This document shows positions 49,083 to 59,600 of a stretch of 64,000 bases of DNA, one piece after another (position 1 is the stretch's first letter; each line of letters starts with the position of its first letter). The stretch is from Chlorocebus sabaeus. Taxonomy: Eukaryota; Chordata; Mammalia; Primates; Cercopithecidae. Made by a program: the position numbers and the translations under genes. A model generated the notes under the pieces. It had not been told where the DNA came from. It saw nothing but the letters and a program-made list of their open reading frames with translations, and did no database searches. Where the stretch lies: NCBI RefSeq assembly GCF_047675955.1, contig NW_027327442.1:372001-436000 (forward strand), given 5' to 3'.

Positions 49083-49750
49083 AACAGAACACAGAGCAGT
49101 TTCTCAGAAAGCTTCTTTCCAGTTTTGAACGGAAGATATTTCCTTTTTCAACATAGCCCACTATGGGCTTCCAAATATCACTTTGCCAATTCCACAAGAA
49201 CAGCCTTAGCGAAAGGCTTCTTGAAGGGAGAGATGTAATTCCGTGAGATGAATTAACAGAACACAGAGCAGTTTCTCAGAAAGCTTGTTTCCACTTTTGA
49301 ACGGAAGATATTTCCTTTTTCACCATAGCCCTCTATGGGCTTCCAAATATCCCTTTGCCAATTCCACAAGAACAGCCTTAGCGAAAGGCTTCTTGAAGGG
49401 AATGATGTAACTCTGTCAGATGAATTAACAGAACACAGAGCAGCTTCTCAGAAAGCTTCCTTCCAGTTTTGAATGGAAGATATTTCCTTTTTCAACATAG
49501 CCCTCTATGGGCTTCCAAATATCCCTTTGCCTATTCCACAAGAACAGCCTTAGCGAAAGGCTTCTTGAAGGGAAAGATATAACTCTGTGAGATGAATTAA
49601 CAGAACACAGAGCAGTTTCTCAGAAAGCTTCTTTCCAGTTTTGAACGGAAGATATTTCCTTTTTCAACATAGCCCACTATGGGCTTCCAAATATCACTTT
49701 GCCAATTCCACAAGAACAGCCTTAGCGAAAGGCTTCTTGAAGCTAAAGAT
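48700..49750 (-). repeat. Tandem duplication of three monomers (2 x 516 bp)
   Basis: Markers repeat at exactly 516 bp (3 x 172): aattccgtga at 48721 and 49237, cttgtttccacttttg near 48,769 and 49,285, cagatgaatt after ctctgt at 48901 and 49417, and acatagcccactatggg near 49,152 and 49,668. The two copies look identical except near the left edge (cttctggaag against cttcttgaag). The junction lies at about 49,190-49,220. Confidence 0.88.
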
Positions 49751-50430
49751 GTAACTCTGTGAGATGAATTAACAGAACACAGAGCAGTTTCTCAGAAAGC
49801 TTCTTGCAAGTTTTGAACGGAAGATATTTCCCTTTTCACCATAGCCCTCTATGGGCTTCCAAATATCACTTTGCCAATTCCACAAGAACAGCCTTAGCGA
49901 AAGGCTTCTTGAAGGGAAAGATGTAATTCTGTGAGATGAATTAACAGAACACAGAGCAGTTTCTCAGAAAGCTTCTTTCCAGTTTTGAACGGAAGATATT
50001 TCCTTTTTCACCATAGCCCTCTATGGACTTCCACATATCCCTTTACCGATTCCACAAGAACTTCCTTAGCGAAAGGCATCTTGAAGGGAAACATGTAACT
50101 CTGTGAGGTGAATTAACAGAACACAGAGCAGTTTCTCAGAAAGCTTCTTTCCAGTTTTGAACGGAAGATATTTCCTTTTTCACCGTAGCCCTGTATGGGC
50201 TTCCAAATATTCCTTTGCCAATTCCACAAGAACAGCCTTACCGAAAGGATTCTTGAAGGGAAAGATGTAACTCTGTGAGATGAACTAACAGAACACAGAG
50301 AAGTTTCTCAGAAAGCTTCTTTCCACTTTTGAACGGAAGATATTTCCTTTTTCACCATAGCCCTCTATGGGCTTCCAAATATCACTTTGCCAATTCCACA
50401 TGAACAGCCTTAGCGAAAGGCTTCTTGAAG
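49592..50430 (-). repeat. Third copy of a five-monomer part of the 12-monomer block
   Basis: The interval matches 44,090-44,928 (5,502 bp) and about 36,188-37,026 (13,404 bp). Shared markers are agcccactat, tgcaagtttt (36401, 44303 and 49805), ctctatggacttccac, taccgattcc with gaacttcc, ttaccgaaaggattc, gatgaactaac with agagaagttt, and ccacatgaacagcc. The match ends near 50,430, where gggaaagatg replaces gggaaacatg. Confidence 0.87.
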
Positions 50431-51960
50431 GGAAAGATGTAACTCTGTGAGATGAATTAACAGAACACAGAGCAGTTTCTCAGAAAGCTTCTTTGCAGCT
50501 TTGAAGGGAAGATATTTCCTCTTTCACCGTGACCCTCTATGGGCTTCCAAATATCACTTCGGCAATTCCACAAGAACAGCCTTAGCGAAAGGCTTACTTA
50601 AGGGAAAGATGTAACTCTGTGAGATGAATTAACAGAACACAGAGCAGTTTTTCAGAAAGCTTCTTTCCAGTTTTTAACGGAAGATATTTCGTTTTTCACC
50701 ATAGCCCTCTATGGGCTTGCAAATATCCCTTCGCCAATTCAACAAGAACAGCCTTTGCGAAAGGCTTCTTGAAGGGAGAGATGTCACTCTGTGAAATGAA
50801 TTAACAGAACACAGAGCAGTTTCTCAGAAAGCTTCTTTCCACTTTTGAACGGAAGATATTTCCTTTTTCACCATAGCCCTCTCTGGGCTTCCAAATATCA
50901 CTTTGCCAATTCCACAAGAGCAGTCTTAGCGAAAGGCTTCTTGAAGGGAAAGATGTAACTCTGTGAGGTGAATTAACAGAACACAGAGCAGTTTCTCAGA
51001 AAGCTTCTTTCCACTTTTGAACGGAAGATATTTCCTTTTTCACCATAGCCCTCTATGGGCTTCCAAATATCCAATTGCCAATTACAAAAGAACAGCCTTA
51101 GCGAAAGGCTTCTTGAAGGGAAAGATGTAACTCTGTGAGATGAATTAACAGAACACAGAGCAGTTCCTCAGAAAGCTTCTTTCCAGTTTTGAACCTAAGA
51201 TATTTCCTTTTTCACCATAGCCCTCTATGGGCTTAAAAATATCCATTTGCCAATTCCACAAGAACAGCCTTAGCGAAAGTCTTCTTGAAGGGAGAGATGT
51301 AATTCCGTGAGATGAATTAACGGAACACAGAGCAGTTTCTCAGAAAACTTCTTTCCAGTTTTGAACGGAAGATATTTCCTTTTTCACCATAGCCCTCTAT
51401 GGGCTTCCACATATCCCTTTACCAATTCCAGAAGAACAGCCTTAGAGAAAGGCTTCTTGAAGGGAAAGATGTAACTCTGTGATTTGAATTAACAGAACAC
51501 TGAGCAGTTTCTCAGAAAGCTTCTTTCCAGTTTTGAACGGAAGATATTTCCGTTTTCACCATTGCCCTCTATGGGCTTCCAAATATCCCTTTGCCAATTC
51601 CACAAGAACAGCCTTAGCGAAAGGCTTCTTGAAGGGAAAGATGTAACTCTGTGAGATGAATTAACAGAACATAGAGCAGTTTCTCAGAAAGCTTCTTTGC
51701 AGCTTTGAAGGGAAGATATTTCCTTTTTCACCGTGACCCTCTTTGGGCTTCCAAATATCACTTCGCCAATTCCACAAGAACAGCCTTAGCGAAAGGCTTA
51801 CTGAAGGGAAAGATGTAACTCTGTGAGATGAATTAACAGAACACAGAGCAGTTTTTCAGAAAGCTTCTTTCCAGTTTTGAACGGAAGATATTTCCTTTTT
51901 CACCATAGCCCTCTATGGGCTTGCAAATATCTCTTTGCCAATTCAACAAGAACAGCCTTA
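50430..51960 (-). repeat. Nine mixed monomers including another gtgatttg / cagctttgaaggg module
   Basis: A cagctttgaaggg monomer is at 50496 and another at 51700. About 51,380-51,950 carries the same order as 47,090-47,640 and 15,280-15,840: gtgatttgaatt with gaacactgag, ttccgttttcacc, cagctttgaa, caccgtgaccctc and acttcgccaatt. About 50,700-51,060 has cttgcaaatatccc and ttcaacaagaac as at 46,080 and 47,620. No regular period is visible. Confidence 0.75.
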
Positions 51961-53060
51961 TCGAAAGGCTTCTTGAAGGGAGAGATGTCACTCTGTGAAA
52001 TGAATTAACAGAAGACAGAGCAGTTTCTCAGAAAGCTTCTTTCCAATTTTGAACGGAAGATATTTCCTTTTTCACCATAGCCCTCTATGGGCTTCCAAAT
52101 ATCCCTTTGCCAATTCCACAAGAACAGCCTTAGCGAAAGGCTTCTTGAAGGGACAGATGTAATTCTGTGAGATGAATTAACAGAACACAGAGCAGTTTCT
52201 CAGAAAGCTTCTTTGCAGTTTTGAACGGAAGATATTTCCTTTTTCACCATAGCCCTCTATGGGCTTCCAAATATCACTTTGACAATTCCACAAGAACAGC
52301 CTTAGTGAAAGGCTTCCTGAAGGGAAAGATGTAACTCTGTGAGATGAATTAACAGAACACAGAGCAGTTTCTCAGAAAGCATCTTTCCAGTTTTGAATGG
52401 AAGATGTTTCCTTTTTCACCATAGCCCTCTATGGACTTCCAAATATCCGTTTGCCAATTCACAAGAACAGCCTAAGCGAAAGACTTCTTGAAGGGAAAGA
52501 TGTAACTCTGTGAAGTGAATTAACAGATCACAGAGCAGTTTCTCAGAAAGCTTCTTTCCAGTTTTGAACGGAAGACATTTCCTTTTTCCCCATAGCCCTC
52601 TATGGGCTTACACATATTCCTTTGCCAATTGCACAAGAACAGCCTTAGCGAAAGGCTTCTTGAAGGGAAAGATGTAACCCTGTGAGGTGAATTAACAGAA
52701 CACAGAGCAGTTTCTCAGAAATATTCTTTCCAGTTTTGAACGGAAGATATTTCCTTTTTCACCATAGCCCTCTATTGGCTTCCAAATATCACTTTGCCAA
52801 TTCCACAAGAACAGCCTTAGCGAAAGGCTTCTTGAAGGGAAACATGTAACTCTGTGAGATGAATCAACAGAACACAGAGCAGTTCCTCAGAAAGCTTCTT
52901 TCCAGTTTTGAACGGAAGATATTTCCTTTTTCACCGTAGACCTCTATGGGCTTAAAATTATCCCTTTGCCAATCACACAACAGCAGCTTTAGCGAAAGGC
53001 TTCTTGAAGTGAAAGATGTATCTCTGTGAGATGAAATAACAGAACACTGGGCAGTTTCTC
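51960..53060 (-). repeat. Six-monomer block, second copy of 38,040-39,140
   Basis: This is the partner at offset 13,920 bp, sharing ccttatcgaaagg, cagaagacagag, gatgtttcc, aattaacagatcacag, ttccccatagccc and gaaataacagaacactggg. It has its own changes, such as ctctatggacttcc near 52,429, aagcgaaagac near 52,472 and ctctattggc near 52,770. Its last part overlaps the start of the 1,375-bp-spaced repeat. Confidence 0.85.
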
Positions 53061-55190
53061 AGAAAGCTTCTTTCCAGTTTTGAACGGAAGGTATTTCCTT
53101 TTTCACCATAGCCCTCTATGGGCTTCCAAATATCCCTTTGCCAATTCCACAAGAATAGCCTTAGCGAAAGACTTCCTTAAGGGAAAGATATAACTCTGTG
53201 AGAAGAATTAACAGAACATAGAGCACTTTCTCAGAAAGCTTCTTTCCAGTTTTGATCGGAAGATAATTCCTTTTTCCCCATAGCCCTCTAAGGGCTTCCA
53301 AATATCCCTTTGCCAATTCCACAAGAACACCCGTAGCGAAAGGCTTCTTGGTGGGAAAGATGTAACTCGGTAAGAAGAATTAACAGAACACAGAGTAGTT
53401 TCCTAGAAAGCATCCTTCCAGTTTTTAACGTAAGATGTTTCCTTTTACACCATAGCCCTCTATGGGTTTCCAAATATCCCTTTGCCAATTCCACAAGAAG
53501 AGCCTTAGCGAAAGGCTTCTTGGAGGGAAAGATGTAACTCTGTGTGATGAATTAACAGAACACAGAGCAGTTTCTCAGAAAGCTTCTTTCCAGTTTTGAA
53601 CGGAAGATATTTCCTTTTTCACGATAGCCCTCTATGGGCTTCCAAATATCCCTTTGCCAATTCCACAAGAACAGCCTTAGCGAAAGGCTTCTTGAAGGGA
53701 AACATGTAACTCTGTGAGATGAATTAACAGAACACAGAGCAGTTTCTCAGAAAGCTTCTTTCCAGTTTTGAACGGAAGATATTTCCTTTTTCACCATAGC
53801 CCTCTATGGGCTTCCAAATATCACTTTGCCAATTCCACAAGAACAGCCTTAGCGAAAGGCTTCTTGAAGGGAAAGATGTAACTCTCTGAGATGAATTAAC
53901 AGAACACAGAGCAGTTTCTCAGAAAGCTTCTTTGTAGTTTTGAACGGAAGTAATTTCCTTTTTAACCATAGCCCTCTATGGGCTTCCAAATATCACTTTG
54001 CCAATTCCACATGAACAGCCTTAGTGAAAGGCTTCCTGAGGGAAAGATGTAACTCTGTGAGATGAATTAGCAGAACACAGAGCAGTTTCTCAGAAAGCTT
54101 CTCTCCAGTTTAGAACGGAAGATATTTCCTTTTTCACCATAGCCCTCTATGGGCTTCCAAATATCACTTTGCCAATTCCACAAGAATAGCCTTAGCGAAA
54201 GACTTCTTGAAGGGAAACATGTAACTCTGTGAGATGAATCAACAGAACACAGAGCAGTTTCTCAGAAAGCTTCTTTACAGTTTTGAACGGAAGATATTTC
54301 CTTTTTCACCGTAGACCTCTATGGGCTTAAAATTATCCCTTTGCCAATCACATAACAACAGCTTTAGCGAAAGGCTTCTTGAAGTGAAAGATGTATCTCT
54401 GTGAGATGAATTAACAGAACACTGGGCAGTTTCTCAGAGAGCTTCTTTCCAGTTTTGAACGGAAGGTATTTCCTTTTTCACCATAGCCCTCTATGGGCTT
54501 CCAAATATCCCTTTGCCAATTCCACAAGAATATCCTTAGGGAAAGACTTCCTTAAGGGAAAGATATAACTCTGTGAGAAGAATTAACAGAACATAGAGCA
54601 CTTTCTCAGAAAGCTTCTTTCCAGTTTTGAACGGAAGATATTTCCTTTTTCCCCATAGCCCTCTAAGGGCTTCCAAATATCCCTTTGCCAATTCCACAAG
54701 AACACCCGTAGCGAAAGGTTTCTTGGTGGGAAAGATGTAACTCGGTAAGATGAATTAACAGAACACAGAGTAGTTTCCCAGAAAGCATCCTTCCAGTTTT
54801 TAACGTAAGATATTTCCTTTTACACCATAGCCCTCTATGGGTTTCCAAATATCCCTTTGCCAATTCCACAAGAAGAGCCTTAGCGAAAGGCTTCTTGGAG
54901 GGAAAGATGTAACTCTGTGTGATGAATTAACAGAACACAGAGCAGTTTCTCAGAAAGCTTCTTTCCAGTTTTGAACGGAAGATATTTCCTTTTTCACGAT
55001 AGCCCTCTATGGGCTTCCAAATATCCCTTTGCCAATTCCACAAGAACAGCCTTAGCGAAAGGCTTCTTGAAGGGAAAGATGTAACTCTGTGAGATGAATT
55101 AACAGAACACAGAGCAGTTTCTCAGAAAGCTTCTTTCCAGTTTTGAACGGAAGATATTTCCTTTTTCACCATAGCCCTCTATGGGCTTCC
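52830..55190 (-). repeat. Six-monomer segment repeated at 1,375 bp (8 monomers)
   Basis: About 52,830-53,815 matches about 54,205-55,190: gggaaacatg with gaatcaac at 52837 and 54212, the cttccttaaggg monomer near 53,173 and 54,548, gagcactttctcag near 53,221 and 54,596, and the 68-codon minus-strand frame at 53288 and 54663. The intervening 53,815-54,205 holds a gtagttttgaacggaag monomer and the short cttcctgaggg monomer. 1,375 is one less than 8 x 172. Confidence 0.85.
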
Positions 55191-57553
55191 AAATATCAAT
55201 TTGACAATTCCACAAGAACAGCCTTAGCGAAAGGCTTCCTGAAGGGAAAGATGTAACTCTGTGGGATGAATTAACAGAACACAGAGCAGTTTCTCAGAAA
55301 GCTTCTTTCCAGTTTTGAACGGGAGATATTTCCTTTTTCACCATAGCCCTCTAGGGGCTTCCCAATATCACTTTACCAATTCCACAAGAACAGCCTTAGC
55401 GAAAAGCTTCTTGAAGGGAAAGATGTAACTCTGTGGGATGATTTAACAGAACCAGAGCAGTTTCTCAGAAAGCTTCTTTCCAGTTTTGAACGGAATATAT
55501 TTCCTCTTTCACCATAGCCCTCTAAGGGCTTCCAAATATCACTTTGCCAATTCCACAAGAACAGCCTTAGAGAAAGGCTTCTTGAAGGGAAAGATGTAAC
55601 TCTGTGAGATGAATTAACAGAACACAGAGCAGTTTCTCAGAAAGCTTCTTTCCAGTTTTGAACGGAAGATATTTCCTTTTTCACCATAGCCCTCTATGGG
55701 ATTCCAAATATCACTTTGCCAATTCCACAAGAACAGCCTTAGCGAAAGGCTTCTTGAAGGGAAAGATGTAACTCTGTGAGGTGAATTAACAGAACACAGA
55801 GCAGTTTCTCAGAAAGCTTCTTTCCAGTTTTGAACGGAAGATATTTCCTTTTTCACCATACCTCTCTATGGGCTTCCACATAACCCTTTACCGATTCCAC
55901 AAGAACAGCCTAAGCGAAAAGCTTCTTGAAGGCAAAGATGTAATTCTGTGGGATGAATTAACAGAACCAGAGCAGTTTCTCAGAAAGCTTCTTTCCACTT
56001 TTGAACGGAAGATATTTCCTTTTTCACCATAGCCCTCTATGGGCTTCCAAATATCTCTTTTACAATTCCACAAGAACATCCTTAGCGAAAGGGTTCTTGA
56101 AGGGAAAGATATAACTCTGTGAGATGAATTAACAGAACACAGAGCAGTTTCTCAGAAAGCTTCTTTGCAGTTTTGAACGGAAGATATTTCCTTTTTCACC
56201 ATAGCCCTCTATGGGCTTCCAAATATCCCTTTGCCAATTCCACAAGAACAGCCTTAGCGAAAGGCTTCTTGAAGGGAAACATGTAACTCTGTGAGATGAA
56301 TTAACAGAACACAGAGCAGTTTTTCAGAAAGCTTCTTTGCAGTATTAAACGGAAGGTATTTCCTTTTCACCATAGCCCTCTATGGGTTTCCAAGTATCAC
56401 TTTGCCAATTCCACAAGAACTGCCTTAGGGAAAGGCTCCTTGAAGGGAAAAATGTAACTCTGTGAGATGAATTAACAGAACACAGAGCAGTTTCTCAGAA
56501 AGCTTCTTTCCAGTTTTGAACGGTAGATATTTCCTTTTTCACCAGAGCCCTCTATGGGCTTCCAACTATCCCTCTGCCAATTCCTCAAGAACAGCCTTAG
56601 CGAAAGGCTTCTTGAAGGGAAAGATGTAACTCTGTGAGATGAATTAACAGAACACAGAGCAGTTTCTCAGAAAGCTTCTTTCCTGTTTTGAATGGAAGAT
56701 ATTTCCTTTTTCACCATAGCCCTCTATGGGCTTCCACATATCCCTTTGCCAATTACACAAGAACAGCCTTAGCGAAAGGCTTCTTGAAGGGAAAGATGTA
56801 ACTCTGTGAGGTGAATTAACAGAACACAGAGCAGTTCCTCAAAAGATTCTTTTCAGTTTTGAACGGAAGATATTTCCTTTTTCACCATAGCCCTCTAAGG
56901 GCTTGCAAATATCACTTTGCCAATTCCACAAGAACAGCCTTAGCGAAAGGCTTCTTGAAGGGAGAGATGTAACTCTTTGAGATGAATTAACAGAACACAG
57001 AGCAGTTTCTCAGAAAGCTTCTATCCAGTTTTGAACGGAAGATATTTCCTTTTTCACCATAGCCCTCTAGGGGATTGCAAATATCCCTTTTCCAATTCAA
57101 CAAGAACAGCCTTAGCGAAAGGCTTCTTGAAGGGAGAGATGTCACTCTGTGAAATGAATTAGCAGAACACAGAGCAGTTTCTCAGAAAGCTTCTTTCCAC
57201 TTTTGAACGGAAGATATTTCCTTTTTCACCATAGCCCTCTATGGGCTTCCAAATATCACTTTGCCAATTCCACAAGAACAGCCTTAGCGAAAGGCTTCTT
57301 GAAAGGAAAGATGTAACTCTGTGAGGTGAATTAACAGAACACAGAGCAGTTCCTCAGAAAGCTTCTTTTCAGTTTTCAACGGAAGATATTTCCTCTTTCA
57401 CCATTGCCCTCTATGGGCTTCCAAATATCACTTTGCCAATTCCACAAGAACAGCCTTAGCCAAAGGCTTCTTGAAGGGAAAGATGTAACTCTGTGAGATG
57501 AATTAACAGAACACAGAGCAGTTTCTCAGAAAGCTTCTTTCCACTTTTGAAAG
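55185..57553 (-). repeat. 14-monomer block, second copy of 40,745-43,285
   Basis: Offsets are 14,440 bp and then 14,268 bp after one missing monomer near 57,335. Distinctive shared changes include ctctaggggcttccc, a 2-base-short acagaaccagagc (near 55,446 and 55,968), cttttacaattcc with aacatccttagcg, cagtattaaacgg and cttgaagggaaaaatg. In the first copy the deletion near 41,005 is one base (acagaaacagagc) where this copy has lost two, so this position has changed since duplication. Confidence 0.88.
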
Positions 57554-58331
57554 GAAGATATTTCCTTTTTCACCATAGCCCTCTATGGGCTTCCAAATAT
57601 CCCTTTGCCAATTCCACAAGAACAGCCTTAGCGAAAGGCTTCTTGAAGGGAAAGATGTAACTCTGTGAGATAAATTAACAGAACACAGAGCAGTTTCTCA
57701 GAAATCTTCTTTCCAGTTTTGAACGGAAGATATTTCCTTTTTCACCAGAGCCCTCTATGGGCTAACAACTATCCCTCTGCCAATTCTTCAAGAACAGCCT
57801 TAGCGAAAGGCTTCTTGAAGGGAAAGATGTAACTCTGTGAGATGAATTAACAGAACACAGAGCAATTTCTCAGAAAGTTTCTTTCCTGTTTTGAATGGAA
57901 GATATTTCCTTTTTCACCATAGCCCTCTATGAGCTTCCACATATCCCTTTGCCAATTACACAAGAAGAGCCTTAGCGAAAGGCTTCTTGGAGGGAAAGAT
58001 GTAACTCTGTGAGATGAATTAACAGAACACAGAGCAGTTTCTCAGAAAGCTTCTTTCCAGTTTTGAACGGAAGATATTTCCTTTTTCACGAGAGCCCTCT
58101 ATGGGCTTCCAAATATCCCTTTGCCAATTCCAAAAGAACAGCCTTAGCGAAAGGCTTCTTGAAGGGAAACATGTAACTCTGTGAGATGAATTAACAGAAC
58201 ACAGAGCAGTTTCCCAGAAAGCTTCTTTCCAGTTTTGAACGGAAGATATTTCCTTTTTCACCATAGCCCTCTATGGGCTTCCAAATATCACTTTGCCAAT
58301 TCCACAAGAACAGCCTTAGCGAAAGGCTTCT
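57553..58331 (-). repeat. Four to five mixed alpha satellite monomers
   Basis: The monomer with ctaacaactatccctctgcc and aattcttcaagaac near 57,765-57,790 also occurs near 48,137-48,165. The next ones (ttcctgttttgaatgg, ctctatgagc, acacaagaagagcc) are close to monomers near 42,240 and 60,805. The 81-codon minus-strand frame at 58019-58264 spans one and a half monomers and is not a gene. Confidence 0.7.
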
Positions 58332-59600
58332 TGAAGGGAAAGATGTAACTCTCTGAGATGAATTAACAGAACACAGAGCAGTTTCTCAGAAAGCTTCTTT
58401 GTAGTTTTGAACGGAAGTAATTTCCTTTTTAACCATAGCCCTCTATGGGCTTCCAAATATCACTTTGCCAATGCCACAAGAACAGCCTTAGCGAAAGGCT
58501 TCCTGAGGGAAAGATGTAACTCTGTGAGATGAATTAGCAGAACACAGAGCAGTTTCTCAGAAAGCTTCTTTCCAGTTTTGAACATAAGATATTTCCTTTT
58601 TCACCATAGCCCTCTATGGGCTTCCAAATATCAGTTTGCCAATTCCACAAGAACAGCCTTAGCGAAAGGCTTCTTGAAGGGAAAGATGTAACTCTGTGAG
58701 ATGAATTAACAGAACACAGAGCAGTTTCTCAGAAAGCTTCTTTCCAGTTTTGAACCTAGGATATTTCCTTTTTCACCATAGCCCTCTATGGGCTTAAAGA
58801 TATCCCTTTGCCAATTCCACAAGGACAGCCTTAGTGAAAGGCTTCTTGAAGGGAGGGATGTAATTCCGTGAGATGAATTAACAGAACACAGAGCAGTTTC
58901 TCAGAAAGCTTCTTTCCACTTTTGAACGGGAGATATTTCCTTTTTCACCATAGCCCTCCATGGGCTTCCAAATATCCCTTTGCCAATTCCACAAGAACAG
59001 CCTTAGCGAAAGGCTTCTTGAAGGGAAAGATGTAACTCTGTGAGATGAATTAACAGAACACAGAGCAGCTTCTCAGAAAGCTTCCTTCCAGTTTTTAATG
59101 GAAGATATTTCCTTTTTCAACATAGCCCTCTATGGGCTTCCAAATATCCCTTTGCCTATTCCACAAGAACAGCCTTAGCGAAAGGCTTCTTGAAGGGAAA
59201 GATATAACTCTGTGAGATGAATTAACAGAACACAGTGCAGTTTCTCAGAACGCTTCTTTCCAGTTTTGAACGGAAGATATTTCCTTTATCAACATAGCCC
59301 TCTATGGGCTTCCAAATATCACTTTGCCAATTCCACAAGAACAGCCTTCGCGAAAGGCTTCTTGGAGGGAAATATGTAACTCTGTGAGATGAATTAACAG
59401 AACACAGAGCAGTTTCTCAGAAAGCTTCTTTCCAGTTTTGAACGGAAGGTATTTCCTTTTTCAACATAGCCCACTATGGGCTTCCAAATATCCCTTTGCC
59501 AATTCCACAAGAACAGCCTTAGCGAAAGGCTTCTTGAAGCTAAAGATGTAACTCTGTGAGATGAATTAACAGAACACAGAGCAGTTTCTCAGAAAGCTTC
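58331..59600 (-). repeat. Composite of two block copies (48.2-kb type joined to 36-kb type)
   Basis: Up to about 59,223 the order follows 48,190-49,082 (offset 10,141 bp). From about 59,150 it follows 35,950-36,390 and 43,850-44,290 instead (cacagtgcag at 36030, 43932 and 59231; then tttatcaacatag, ttcgcgaaagg with cttggaggg, agcccactatggg, gaagctaaag). The switch occurs within the ttgcctattcc monomer shared by both blocks. The expected tgcaagtttt is absent; tttgctgttttg is found near 59,602. Confidence 0.8.
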
